Source: Flavobacterium sp. I-STPP5a (GTDB lineage Bacteria; Bacteroidota; Bacteroidia; Flavobacteriales; Flavobacteriaceae). From it: a stretch of DNA of 64,000 bases. The notes beneath the pieces were generated by a model. It saw only the letters and a program-made list of their open reading frames with translations, searched no databases and was not told where the DNA came from. Where the stretch lies: positions 23,582 through 87,581 of the forward strand of contig NZ_VHLM01000078.1 of assembly GCF_009764685.1 (NCBI RefSeq), read 5' to 3'. Shown piece after piece: positions 25,735-35,129 of this stretch. The first letter of the stretch is position 1. Every line of letters starts with the position of its first letter. The position numbers and the translations under genes were made by a program.

Positions 25735-26945
25735 AAAGTGTGTTGAAAGACGTGACTCTTAAAAATCTGACGCCCTATGTAGCTTTTTTTTGTGGCTTGT
25801 ATGTATTACTACCTTTTAAAATAAAACCTATAACTGTGTTTGTGTTTTTTATTTGGAGTCTGGTTTACATTCGTAAAAATAAAATAAAGCAAAAATTTAA
25901 TTTAAAAATTCTCGCTCTAGCTAGTACATTCTTTCTTATCTATGCTGTTAGCCTTTTGTTTTCTGAAAATGTTCAAAAAGGAATCACCGTTTTGGTCCGT
26001 TGCATTCCCATTGTTGTAATTCCGCTAGCGTATTTTTTACTTACGCATGCAGCACGAATACAATTCAACCAAATTTTCAAAAAAACTTTTATTATTGCCG
26101 CTAGTGTATACTCTTGTTTGGTATTTTTTTACTTATTTCAACTGGGTTATTTTAGTCAGAAACATGATTTATTTTACTGTTATTCCTATATAACTCACGA
26201 ATTTTGGGGTTTTAATGAGCATCCTATTTACCTTTCGCTATTTTTTGCGGTAGCTTTATTTTTTCTTCTAATGGAAGGATTTAAAAGTAAAATAGCGAAT
26301 GCCATTTTGTTTATAATTTTAATTTGTGGACTATTAATTCTGGCTCGAAAAGGTGTGATCGCAGCGTTTTTTGTACTTGCTGGTGTATTTGTAGTGTGTA
26401 CAAGAGACACGAAACAGACTCTTAAATTAGTATTTATTTTCAGTACTTTATTCCTTTTGTCGCTTTGTGTCGCTGAGATTAGAGGCCGTTTTTTAGAAGT
26501 TTTTGATAGCAGTAAAGTTATAAATAATAAGGAAACTTCCTCTGGTATTAGGTATATTCTATGGAATACAAGTCAAAAAGCAATTGAGAATTCAAATTAT
26601 TTGGGTGTTGGTGTAGGAGATGTTCAAAAAGTGTTAAGCCATGAACTGGCAACAGCTGGCTATACTGTTTTAGCAAAAGAAAATTATAATTCCCACAATC
26701 AATATTTACAAATAGGACTTGCCACTGGTATTTTTGGTATTGTACTTTATGTTTTATCATTGGTTTATATTTTGCTAGACTTTATAAAAAAACAAAATAT
26801 TGAAGCAGTAATTTTGCTGCTATTTTTTATGCTTACATTTCTTTTTGAAAGTGTTTTAGAACGGCAAAACGGCATTATCCTGTACTCGTTTGTTATTGGT
26901 ATGCAACTTTATACTTCTAAGTATAAGAAAAGTATTCTACGATGA
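25731..26945 (+). CDS. O-antigen ligase/polymerase family protein (Wzy_C domain)
   Basis: A 404-residue polytopic protein. The region GVGVGDVQKVL followed by NSHNQYLQIGLATGIFG (about 290-338) fits the Wzy_C domain shared by O-antigen ligases (WaaL) and some polymerases. It overlaps its neighbours by 4 bases on both sides, so it is translated with them. Whether it ligates to a lipid anchor or polymerises cannot be told. Confidence 0.78.
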   Translation: MKSVLKDVTLKNLTPYVAFFCGLYVLLPFKIKPITVFVFFIWSLVYIRKNKIKQKFNLKILALASTFFLIYAVSLLFSENVQKGITVLVRCIPIVVIPLAYFLLTHAARIQFNQIFKKTFIIAASVYSCLVFFYLFQLGYFSQKHDLFYCYSYITHEFWGFNEHPIYLSLFFAVALFFLLMEGFKSKIANAILFIILICGLLILARKGVIAAFFVLAGVFVVCTRDTKQTLKLVFIFSTLFLLSLCVAEIRGRFLEVFDSSKVINNKETSSGIRYILWNTSQKAIENSNYLGVGVGDVQKVLSHELATAGYTVLAKENYNSHNQYLQIGLATGIFGIVLYVLSLVYILLDFIKKQNIEAVILLLFFMLTFLFESVLERQNGIILYSFVIGMQLYTSKYKKSILR

Positions 26946-28033
26946 GAAAAAAGTTGTTAATAATAGGACCTTTTCCGGGACCACCAAAAGGAATTAGCTT
27001 GTCTAATCAAGTGGTTGCAAATGGATTTTCTAAAAAAAATTGGCATTTTTCACAAATAAATACAGAAGTATCAGATGCTGTAAACAGTAGTATTGGACAA
27101 TTTTCGATCGATAAATTGTCTTTTCTTAAAACCTATTTACAGTTGTACAAAATTTGGAGTGCTCAAGTAGTCTATATTACTATAGGCATTACTTTTTTTG
27201 GAGTTTTAAAATATGCACCTTTTATTTTCTTGGCAAAAATTTTACAAAAAAAATTAGTAGTACATGTGCACAGTAACCATCTCAAAAAAGAATATAGCTC
27301 CTTAAAAGGATTCAAAAAGAAACTCTTTTTTAAAATACTTGCTTCGTTTGATGCGGGAATCGTTCTTAGTAAGTCTCTTAGGGATAACTTAACTCCTTTC
27401 ATCGTAAATGAGTCTGTTTATGAAGTCTATAATTTTGTTGAGGATCAACTAGTAGTCTCAGAGCAAGTGTTACATGAGCGTAAAGATTTTTCAAAAGTGA
27501 AGCTATTTTTTTTAAGTAATTTACTGGAGGAAAAAGGCATAAATATATTGCTTAAAGTACTGCAAAGATTTCAAAATGAAGGTTTGTCTCTCGAAGTTAG
27601 AATTGCTGGTAATACAATTGAAGGCAACAATCTGGATGATTTATTTTTGAGCTTAGATTCTATTTCCTATTTAGGGACGGTAACGGGTACGGCTAAGCAA
27701 GATTTGTTGATTTGGGGTAATGTTTTTTGTTTACCAACTTTTTTCAGCATGGAAGGACAACCTATTAGTATCCTCGAGGCAATGGCCTTCAATGCTTTTA
27801 TTGTGACGACAAAACATGCAGGAATTCCGGATATCTGTTCAGATTTAAATGCTGTTTTTTGTAATGAAAAAAGTGAAGATGATTTGTATAAACAATTGAA
27901 GTACACTATTGATAACTGGGATCAATTACAAAAAAAAGCGATTGCAAATGGCGTATTTGCTAGAGAAACCTTTACCGAAACTAGGTTTATTAATACTATT
28001 GAAGAAATAATTTTAGAAACCTTGAGAAGGTAA
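26942..28033 (+). CDS. Glycosyltransferase, GT4-type
   Basis: A 363-residue GT-B protein. It opens with KLLIIGPFPGPPKGISLSN, a donor-site glycine loop, and has KLFFLSNLLEEKGINILL at about 181-198. The acidic EGQPISILEAMAFNAFIV block (about 271-288) is the E-x7-E motif of family 4 retaining transferases. Overlaps the previous gene by 4 bases and abuts the next. Donor and acceptor sugars unknown; cytoplasmic side of the inner membrane. Confidence 0.87.
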   Translation: MRKKLLIIGPFPGPPKGISLSNQVVANGFSKKNWHFSQINTEVSDAVNSSIGQFSIDKLSFLKTYLQLYKIWSAQVVYITIGITFFGVLKYAPFIFLAKILQKKLVVHVHSNHLKKEYSSLKGFKKKLFFKILASFDAGIVLSKSLRDNLTPFIVNESVYEVYNFVEDQLVVSEQVLHERKDFSKVKLFFLSNLLEEKGINILLKVLQRFQNEGLSLEVRIAGNTIEGNNLDDLFLSLDSISYLGTVTGTAKQDLLIWGNVFCLPTFFSMEGQPISILEAMAFNAFIVTTKHAGIPDICSDLNAVFCNEKSEDDLYKQLKYTIDNWDQLQKKAIANGVFARETFTETRFINTIEEIILETLRR

Positions 28034-29257
28034 ATGGCACTTATGAAAATAACAATTATTGGGCATAATTATTTTCCAGAGGATAGTGGTATAGGTTTAT
28101 ATACGACTGGTATGGCTGAATTTTTAGCCTCAAAACATGAGGTAAGTGTAATTTCTGGAGTACCGTATTATCCGCAATGGCAAATACATGAAAATTATGT
28201 GAATAGTTCGTTGTTTTTCATGGAAACCATAAATAATGTCAAAGTATATAGGTTCAAGCAATATACACCTGCAAAGCCTAATTTTTTCAAACGTGTTTTG
28301 CAAATGCTTCATTTTTTTATGGGCTCCTTGGTAAATGCTTTTAAAGTAAAAAAAGCGGATGTTATTATCGTGATCATGCCGTTTACACTTTCGATAATTT
28401 TGGGTTGGTTTATAAAATGTTTTAATGGAGGATTATTGTGGGTGCACATACAAGATTTCGAATTTGATGCTGCTTGTAATTCCTTAATAGATTCTAAAAA
28501 TAAGTGGTATAAAAAAATATTATTTTCAATTGAAAGATGGATCATTAACCGAGCCGATTATACTAGTACTATTAGTAAAGGAATGATGTCCAAATTAGCA
28601 GAAAAATCAACTCTTATTCCTGTTTTTTTTCCTAATTGGATTGACTATTCCGTAATTGATCCTAATAAGAAATCGGTTAATTCTATTTTTGGACCAGATA
28701 CATTTAACATTCTTTACTCGGGTAACATTGGCGAAAAGCAAGATTGGGACTTTTATATTGAATTTGTAACAGCGATGCAAGCGCATCCAGATTTTCATTT
28801 TTATCTAGTAGGAGAGGGAGCAAAACGAGAAGAAGTGGTACGAAGATTACAAGGAAGAGATAATTTTACCTATTGGGCTCCAGTACAGTACACAGAATTA
28901 AGTAATTTATTATGCCATGCTGATACGCATGTGTTATTTCAAAAACCAGAGTTTAAAGATCTGGTAATGCCTTCAAAAATTTTAGGCATGATGGCTAGTG
29001 CAAAGCCATCAATAATTACAGGTCATGCTAGTTCTGAGATAAAGGAAACGTTTAAATATTCGCAAGCAGGGTTTTACTTTTCTGAAAATTCTGTGGAGCA
29101 GATTAAGAATGTACTTTTTCAATTGAAATCAGAGCCTGAGAAAGCAAAAGAAATGGGCTTGAAGGCGAGGCAATACGTAATTAATAATCTTGCTTTAGAA
29201 CATGTTTTAGCCCAGTTTGAAAAGGACCTTATTAATAAAAAAAATCGCTTTAAATAA
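28034..29257 (+). CDS. Glycosyltransferase, GT4-type (WcaI-like)
   Basis: A 407-residue GT-B protein with the N-terminal pattern KITIIGHNYFPEDSGIGLYT, as in WcaI-like colanic acid fucosyltransferases. It also has NILYSGNIGEKQDWDFYIEF (about 224-243) and a VMPSKILGMMASAKPSII donor-binding block. The start codon follows the stop of the previous gene directly, so the pair is coupled. A second ATG three codons in is an equal choice. Sugar specificity unknown. Confidence 0.87.
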   Translation: MALMKITIIGHNYFPEDSGIGLYTTGMAEFLASKHEVSVISGVPYYPQWQIHENYVNSSLFFMETINNVKVYRFKQYTPAKPNFFKRVLQMLHFFMGSLVNAFKVKKADVIIVIMPFTLSIILGWFIKCFNGGLLWVHIQDFEFDAACNSLIDSKNKWYKKILFSIERWIINRADYTSTISKGMMSKLAEKSTLIPVFFPNWIDYSVIDPNKKSVNSIFGPDTFNILYSGNIGEKQDWDFYIEFVTAMQAHPDFHFYLVGEGAKREEVVRRLQGRDNFTYWAPVQYTELSNLLCHADTHVLFQKPEFKDLVMPSKILGMMASAKPSIITGHASSEIKETFKYSQAGFYFSENSVEQIKNVLFQLKSEPEKAKEMGLKARQYVINNLALEHVLAQFEKDLINKKNRFK

Positions 29258-29520
29258 GCTAAACAGACTAGTTGTCTAGAGTTGCGGTGCTAATTTTTTT
29301 TAGCCGAAAAACTTATTATGTGGAACCGAATTACTATTTTGATATTTATTCGAAAAAATTAAATTGGGTTGAAAATAATAGATAATTCATTTAAGAAGTC
29401 GTTTTTTTTAATTCTAAAATGCTAATTAAATACTACTAATAAAGCTCATATTGTATGGGTTTTATTTTATCTTGCACCACTAAAAATAAGATTTTTTTAA
29501 CAAAAGATAATTACATTACA

Positions 29521-30267
29521 ATGAAGTATTCTATACTGATCAAGCAATTGTTTATCGTTGCAAAATCCAGATGGGTTTTACAACTAGTTCAAGGAAAACT
29601 TTTTTCTTTTGCATCTTTTGAAGTAGTTTCAAATTTAAAAAAAATGGTACCGGAATTAACCACTATAATTGATGTGGGCGCTAATTCAGGTCAATTTACC
29701 AAAGTAGCAGCACATTTATACCCGCAAGCGCAAATACATACTTTTGAGCCATTGCCAGATTTGTATCCAATAATTAAAAAAAAATTCGGCAGTAACCCAA
29801 ACATAAAAACCTATAATATCGCTTTGGGAAATGAGGATGGGACAATTCTATTCAATAAAAATAAATTTGGACATACAAGTTCTGTTCTCGAAATTAGTCA
29901 AGATAACATTCATTTTACACGAAAAGATAATGAGTTAGAGCAAATAAGAGTCCAAATAAAGAAGTTAGATTCTTTGGCATTACCTGTGGACAAAACAAAT
30001 TTATCATTACTTAAATTAGATGTTCAAGGGTATGAACTTGAGGTTTTAAAAGGAGCCGATGAAACTATAAAGGCTATTGGTTATATAATCATCGAAGCAA
30101 ACTTAGAGGAGTTATATTCAAGTCAGCCTTCCTTTAATACGATGAATAATTATCTTCAAGACAAAGGGTTTGAATTGATGGGAATGCTTGATTTTAATCT
30201 TGGTAATAAAAACAAATACATTGAGGTTGACTTATTGTACAGGAAAATTTCTCCACAAAACGAATAG
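29521..30267 (+). CDS. FkbM family methyltransferase
   Basis: SAM-dependent methyltransferase of the FkbM family, which O-methylates sugars. Key blocks are TIIDVGANSGQFTKVAA (SAM-binding loop), IHTFEPLPDLYPII and LLKLDVQGYELEVLKGAD. From ATG at 29521 it has 248 residues. A frame start at 29455 would add 22 residues without family likeness. A 197-base gap separates it from the transferase before it. Its target is likely a sugar of the polysaccharide made here. Confidence 0.85.
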   Translation: MKYSILIKQLFIVAKSRWVLQLVQGKLFSFASFEVVSNLKKMVPELTTIIDVGANSGQFTKVAAHLYPQAQIHTFEPLPDLYPIIKKKFGSNPNIKTYNIALGNEDGTILFNKNKFGHTSSVLEISQDNIHFTRKDNELEQIRVQIKKLDSLALPVDKTNLSLLKLDVQGYELEVLKGADETIKAIGYIIIEANLEELYSSQPSFNTMNNYLQDKGFELMGMLDFNLGNKNKYIEVDLLYRKISPQNE

Positions 30268-30432
30268 TGTTGTTCTTGATGATCCTTTTTCCTCTCTGGT
30301 TGGCACCCGAGAATAAAACGATGAATTATTGTAAAATCAATAATCTGCCACAATCAATTTATACTTTTAAAATAAAGTTGGGTCTTGTATAGTTATTTTG
30401 ATTAAATCAAGCCTTTTTTTGAGAACAAACTA

Positions 30433-30440
30433 TATTTTTG
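30433..30440 (+). promoter_or_regulatory. -7 promoter box for the UXS-type gene
   Basis: TATTTTTG matches TAnnTTTG, 29 bases before the ATG at 30470, after a 200-base gap. It suggests separate transcription of the second half of the locus. Confidence 0.5.
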
Positions 30441-30469
30441 TACAAACGAAAATCAAATTTTTTTAAATA

Positions 30470-31453
30470 ATGAAAAGAATACTTATCACCGGAGCCGCAG
30501 GATTTTTAGGATCACATCTTTGTGACCGTTTCATAAAAGAAGGCTACCATGTTATTGGGATGGATAATCTCATTACGGGAGATTTAAAAAATATTGAGCA
30601 TCTTTTCAAATTGGAGCAGTTTGAATTTTACCATCATGACATCACCAAGTTTGTACACATTCCTGGAAATTTAGACTATATTTTACACTTTGCATCGCCT
30701 GCAAGTCCTATTGATTATTTAAAAATTCCTATACAAACCTTGAAAGTTGGTTCCCTTGGTACTCATAATTTATTGGGATTGGCCAGAGTTAAAAAAGCAC
30801 GAATTCTTATTGCATCCACTTCTGAAGTGTATGGAGATCCATTGGTACACCCACAAACCGAGGAATATTATGGCAACGTAAATACCATAGGACCAAGAGG
30901 AGTGTATGACGAAGCCAAACGTTTTCAGGAATCTATAACCATGGCATACCACACTTTTCATGGCGTAGAAACAAGAATTGTTCGAATTTTCAATACATAC
31001 GGACCAAGAATGCGCCTCAATGACGGACGTGTTATTCCAGCTTTTATAGGTCAAGCTATTCGTGGCGAGGACTTAACCATTTTTGGCGATGGTATGCAAA
31101 CCCGTTCTTTTTGCTACGTTGATGATCAGGTAGAAGGTATTTTTAGATTGTTGCATTCGGATTATGTTTTGCCTGTAAATATTGGAAACCCAGACGAAAT
31201 TACCATTAAAGATTTTGCCGAAGAAATCATTAAACTCACAGGTACCAATCAAAAAGTGGTGTACCATCCGTTACCGATAAACGATCCATTACAGCGTCAA
31301 CCTGATATTACTAAAGCCAAAGAATTGCTTGGTTGGGAGGCAAAAGTAGGCCGTGCCGAAGGAATGAAAATCACCTACGAGTATTTTAAATCTTTATCTA
31401 AGGAAGAACTTTCAAAAGAAGAGCACAAGGATTTTTCTAAGTATATATTTTAA
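30470..31453 (+). CDS. UDP-glucuronate decarboxylase-type NAD-dependent epimerase/dehydratase
   Basis: A 327-residue extended SDR protein. [15 protein letters not shown] (6-20) binds NAD; the catalytic pair is Y146-x3-K150 in [29 protein letters not shown] and [12 protein letters not shown] follow. These blocks match UDP-xylose synthases (UXS), which turn UDP-glucuronate into UDP-xylose. The UDP-glucose dehydrogenase that would supply the substrate is not in the window. Confidence 0.88.
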   Translation: MKRILITGAAGFLGSHLCDRFIKEGYHVIGMDNLITGDLKNIEHLFKLEQFEFYHHDITKFVHIPGNLDYILHFASPASPIDYLKIPIQTLKVGSLGTHNLLGLARVKKARILIASTSEVYGDPLVHPQTEEYYGNVNTIGPRGVYDEAKRFQESITMAYHTFHGVETRIVRIFNTYGPRMRLNDGRVIPAFIGQAIRGEDLTIFGDGMQTRSFCYVDDQVEGIFRLLHSDYVLPVNIGNPDEITIKDFAEEIIKLTGTNQKVVYHPLPINDPLQRQPDITKAKELLGWEAKVGRAEGMKITYEYFKSLSKEELSKEEHKDFSKYIF

Positions 31454-31565
31454 AAATTTGGTTTCTTTTCATGCTATATTCAAATCGAATGGCTTTAAGA
31501 ACATTTCATTTTTTTAAATAGTACCAAAGCAAGTATGATTACATGCCATTATAATTTGTAATACA

Positions 31566-32918
31566 GTGAAAACCAAAACAGGAAGATATTCTGGTTATAT
31601 ACGTCCCTTTTCATTTGCCATTGATTTGTTGATAATCAATGTCTTGTTGTGGTATATGACTGATTTTCCTGTAAAGACACTTTTTTATCCATTATTAATA
31701 AGTTTAAGCTGGTTTATAATTGCGGCAAACTTGGGATTTTATGAAGTTTACAGGTACACTAAAGTGATTTCTATACTAAATTGTGCCTTAAAACAAGGAG
31801 TTGTATTTTCTCTTTTTTGTCTTGCCTTAGCCTTTTACGACTCCTATAATTCCAGTTTTGAAAGCATTGGGTATTTTACGCTACTGTCGTTAATTATCAT
31901 TTTAATTGTCAAGCTGGCTATTTATTACTTTCTAAAAAAGTATAGGCTATTGTATGGTGGAAACTTTAGAAGAGTAATTTTAATTGGTAATGAAAAAAGT
32001 ACTGAGCCTTTACAACATTTTTTTACAGAGAACCCGGATTACGGGTACAAGCTGGAGCGTGTTTTTGAGCTTGAAAAAAACAAGTCTAAAACCCTCAAGG
32101 AAAGTTTTGAGTATGTAATAGAACATCAAATAGATGAATTGTATTGTTCTATGAGTGATTTAAACCAAAATCAAATCAATGAAATTGTTTTTTTTGCTGA
32201 TAATAATTTGAAGACATTAAAGTTTATTCCTAGCGAAAAACAAATTCTTTCCCGGAATTTCACCTTTGAATATTACAATTATATTCCTGTAATATCACTG
32301 CGTAACATTCTACTTGATGATACTTTGAACAAGGTGATTAAGCGTGTTTTTGATATTGTTTTTTCATTGATCATAATTGCAGGAGTGCTCTCATGGTTGA
32401 CACCCATACTGGCTATATTCATTAAATTGGAGTCAAAAGGGCCTTTGCTTTTTATCCAAAAAAGAAATGGATTGAATTACAAAGAATTCTTTTGTTATAA
32501 GTTTAGATCTATGGAACTTAATGATGAAGCCCATTTGAATCAAGTATCAAAAAACGATATTAGAGTTACTAGGGTAGGTCGTTTTATAAGAAAAACAAGT
32601 ATTGATGAATTACCACAATTTTTTAATGTTTTACTGGGCGAAATGTCAGTAGTAGGTCCTAGACCTCACATGGTAAGTCATACCCAGATGTACGCGCTTA
32701 CTGTGGATAAATTTATGGTGCGTCATTTTATAAAACCGGGTATTACTGGACTCGCTCAAACAAAGGGGTTTAGAGGAGAAGTGGAGACTGATAAGGACAT
32801 TATCAACAGGGTGAAATATGATATCTTTTATATGGAAAATTGGTCTATTTTATTAGATATTAAAATCATTTTTTTGACCATTTACAATACGATTCGGGGC
32901 GATAAAAAAGCATATTGA
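31566..32918 (+). CDS. Undecaprenyl-phosphate sugar phosphotransferase (WcaJ/WbaP-like)
   Basis: Starts the repeat unit by moving a sugar 1-phosphate to undecaprenyl phosphate. The 450-residue protein has four N-terminal membrane helices, a CoA-binding-like middle, a fifth helix near 265-285 after KRVFDIV, then the catalytic part. That part has CYKFRSMELND, RKTSIDELPQFFNVLLGEMS and VVGPRPHM, the standard polyprenyl glycosylphosphotransferase order. It starts with GTG; no ATG lies near the expected N-terminus. Confidence 0.92.
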   Translation: MKTKTGRYSGYIRPFSFAIDLLIINVLLWYMTDFPVKTLFYPLLISLSWFIIAANLGFYEVYRYTKVISILNCALKQGVVFSLFCLALAFYDSYNSSFESIGYFTLLSLIIILIVKLAIYYFLKKYRLLYGGNFRRVILIGNEKSTEPLQHFFTENPDYGYKLERVFELEKNKSKTLKESFEYVIEHQIDELYCSMSDLNQNQINEIVFFADNNLKTLKFIPSEKQILSRNFTFEYYNYIPVISLRNILLDDTLNKVIKRVFDIVFSLIIIAGVLSWLTPILAIFIKLESKGPLLFIQKRNGLNYKEFFCYKFRSMELNDEAHLNQVSKNDIRVTRVGRFIRKTSIDELPQFFNVLLGEMSVVGPRPHMVSHTQMYALTVDKFMVRHFIKPGITGLAQTKGFRGEVETDKDIINRVKYDIFYMENWSILLDIKIIFLTIYNTIRGDKKAY

Positions 32919-32919
32919 T

Positions 32920-33690
32920 ATGAAAAACAATTTAGTATCTATCCTAATGCCCTGCTACAATTCAGAGAAGTACATTCTTGAAGCTATTCTGTCAGTACAG
33001 CAACAAACACACACAAATTGGGAATTGATTCTAGTTGATGATTGTTCTAATGATAGCACTGTATCTATTGCTACAGTAATTGCAAATCAAGACAGCCGAA
33101 TATGTATTTTTAAACTCCCTACAAACTCAGGAACAGGCGTTGCTAGAAATACAGCTTTATCAAAAGCCACTGGTAACTATATTGCCTTCCTAGATTCAGA
33201 TGATAAATGGAAACCCAATAAGCTTGAACTACAATTGCAATTCATGCAGCAGCATAAATTACCATTTACTTTTTCTTTTTACGAATGTATGAATGAAGCA
33301 GGAACATTATTACACAAAGGTGTCGAGGCGCCACAGCAACTTACGTATATGCAACTGTTTTTTTGCAATTACATAGGCAATCTCACTGGGATTTATGATG
33401 TTTCTTTCTACGGAAAAATTCCTATTTCTCATTCTAGAAAAAGACAAGACTGGATGATGTGGATTACCATCCTAAAACCTATAAAAAAAGTGCAGCCCGT
33501 ACCCGAAAGTTTAGCATTTTATAGAGTAAGGGCCAACTCTATTTCAGCTGGTAAAATGGCTTTACTCAAACATAATTTTGCAGTATATCGTTCTTTTCAT
33601 GGATACAACATCATACGGGCATTATTGTGCATGTTAGTGTTCCTGTTTACGCAACTTTTGGTCAAGCCGCGTTACACAAAAAAATTATAG
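32920..33690 (+). CDS. Family 2 glycosyltransferase
   Basis: A 256-residue GT-A protein. VSILMPCYNSEKYILEAI opens it, ELILVDDCSNDST gives the nucleotide-sugar Asp residues, and FLDSDDKW holds the D-x-D metal site near 91-98. A hydrophobic C-terminal segment (about 224-245) may lie on the membrane. It starts one base after the previous gene and its end overlaps the convergent CapK/PaaK-like gene by 6 bases. Confidence 0.92.
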   Translation: MKNNLVSILMPCYNSEKYILEAILSVQQQTHTNWELILVDDCSNDSTVSIATVIANQDSRICIFKLPTNSGTGVARNTALSKATGNYIAFLDSDDKWKPNKLELQLQFMQQHKLPFTFSFYECMNEAGTLLHKGVEAPQQLTYMQLFFCNYIGNLTGIYDVSFYGKIPISHSRKRQDWMMWITILKPIKKVQPVPESLAFYRVRANSISAGKMALLKHNFAVYRSFHGYNIIRALLCMLVFLFTQLLVKPRYTKKL

Positions 33691-35019
33691 CATAGATTTA
33701 AACTGTTTTAGTTTGCCTCTATTGGTTCTATCTAAGATATTTTTTCGGACGAATATAATGCTCAAATTATGTTCAAGATATAAAGAAATGGCAGCTTCAA
33801 TTTTTTTAATTTGATTGTTAACTAGTTCTTTTTCACTTACATAATCAATTTCAAAACAATCTAATTTAGTTTGTTTTATGGTAAATTCTTTTACATTTCC
33901 ATCATCTTCAATGATACTTTTAGTCACGTAATAAAATGTAAGACCAGCTGATTTTTTTCCGCTTGGTAAAACAACCACATCATTGGAGCGCCCTATCAAT
34001 TGTTGTAAAATGGGTTTTTGTAAGGTGCTTTTTTTATCCAAAATGCCAATATCTCCAATATCGTACCGTATAAACGGATGCGCTTTATTGTACAAAGAGG
34101 TGATGACAACACGGCCAGCTTTACCATAAGGAACTGCTTTATTATTTTCGTCTAAAATTTCAACAAATAAGGTTTCAGAGTTTACCTGCCACAAACCTTC
34201 AGGATTTTGAAACGCAATTAAGTCTAGCTCAGAGGCACCGTATTCATTGATAATAGGAACTCCAAGTTGTTTTTCTAATAAAATTTTATCGTCATCAAAA
34301 AGCATTTCAGAGGTAACCATACATACCTTTAAACTAGGACAAACAGTGGTTAGTACAATATTGTTTTGCTGTAAAAATTTGGCAAACAAAACAATAGCGC
34401 TGGTATACCCATTGATGTAATCAAATTTTTTTTGGCTAAAGGTTTTCAAAATCCTTTCTAAAACAACATCTGACAAATCAAATACAGAAAACCGGTATCG
34501 ATGACTCAAGAAATCTTTGAACCTTTCTTTTTTATTTCCAATAAAATCCATCGGGATGCCATAAAACCGGGCTTGGTATGAAGTATTAAAATCAATGCCA
34601 TACCAACCAAAACGGTACATGTTTGAAGCCCAAGTCAAAGCATGAGAATAATTGTCTTTTGCAAATATAAATGGAGTACCGCTTGAGCCAGACGTTTTGT
34701 TTGTGTAGCAGTTTTTTAAAGTATATCCACTAGAAAGTCTTTCTTGAAGTGCTTTTTGTAAATTTTGTTTGGTCAAAACGGGTAAATTGTCCCAATTTTT
34801 ATAATTTTTTGTACCTACAAGTTCATTGTAAAACGGATTGTTTTCTAAATGATACTGAACAATTTCTCGTTTCTTTCTCTCAATAAATTGCTCATGTTCT
34901 TGCGGTGTATCTGCAATTATTTTTAGTAATTCCTGCTTTGCTTTACGAATGGGAAACCCGTTCCATTGCAGTGCTATATCAAATAATCGAAACATTTTTA
35001 GGAAGTATTGAGTAGTCAA
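33685..35019 (-). CDS. CapK/PaaK-like adenylate-forming protein
   Basis: A 444-residue relative of phenylacetate-CoA ligase and the capsule protein CapK. The AMP-binding loop is KTSGSSGTPFIF (108-119); YINGYTSAIVLFAKFL, EYGASELDLIAFQNPEG and IRYDIGDIG follow in family order. In capsule loci such proteins are thought to activate an acyl group for transfer to the polymer. It is the only minus-strand gene of the locus. A second ATG at residue 9 is possible. Confidence 0.85.
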   Translation of the reverse strand: MTTQYFLKMFRLFDIALQWNGFPIRKAKQELLKIIADTPQEHEQFIERKKREIVQYHLENNPFYNELVGTKNYKNWDNLPVLTKQNLQKALQERLSSGYTLKNCYTNKTSGSSGTPFIFAKDNYSHALTWASNMYRFGWYGIDFNTSYQARFYGIPMDFIGNKKERFKDFLSHRYRFSVFDLSDVVLERILKTFSQKKFDYINGYTSAIVLFAKFLQQNNIVLTTVCPSLKVCMVTSEMLFDDDKILLEKQLGVPIINEYGASELDLIAFQNPEGLWQVNSETLFVEILDENNKAVPYGKAGRVVITSLYNKAHPFIRYDIGDIGILDKKSTLQKPILQQLIGRSNDVVVLPSGKKSAGLTFYYVTKSIIEDDGNVKEFTIKQTKLDCFEIDYVSEKELVNNQIKKIEAAISLYLEHNLSIIFVRKNILDRTNRGKLKQFKSML

Positions 35020-35073
35020 AAATAGTATTTATGTCTTACTTATTAGTCGCTTTGGGGAAGTTTTTACTATTTA

Positions 35074-35106
35074 ATTGTTTTTTGAGTTCAAAACCAATTA
35101 TTTTTG
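35074..35106 (+). promoter_or_regulatory. -33/-7 promoter of purD
   Basis: TTG at 35074-35076 and TATTTTTG at 35099-35106, spaced 22 bases, end 23 bases before the ATG at 35130. This position shows that the longer frame from 35031 is not the protein start. Confidence 0.75.
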
Positions 35107-35129
35107 CACGACAACTAAAAACAACACAC

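Noticed and set aside
29455..29520. Longer FkbM methyltransferase start at 29455
   Set aside because: The 22 extra residues match nothing in the family and start in AT-rich spacer; ATG at 29521 is more likely.
35031..35129. Longer PurD start 33 codons upstream
   Set aside because: The extra part is unlike PurD and contains the -33/-7 promoter of the gene.
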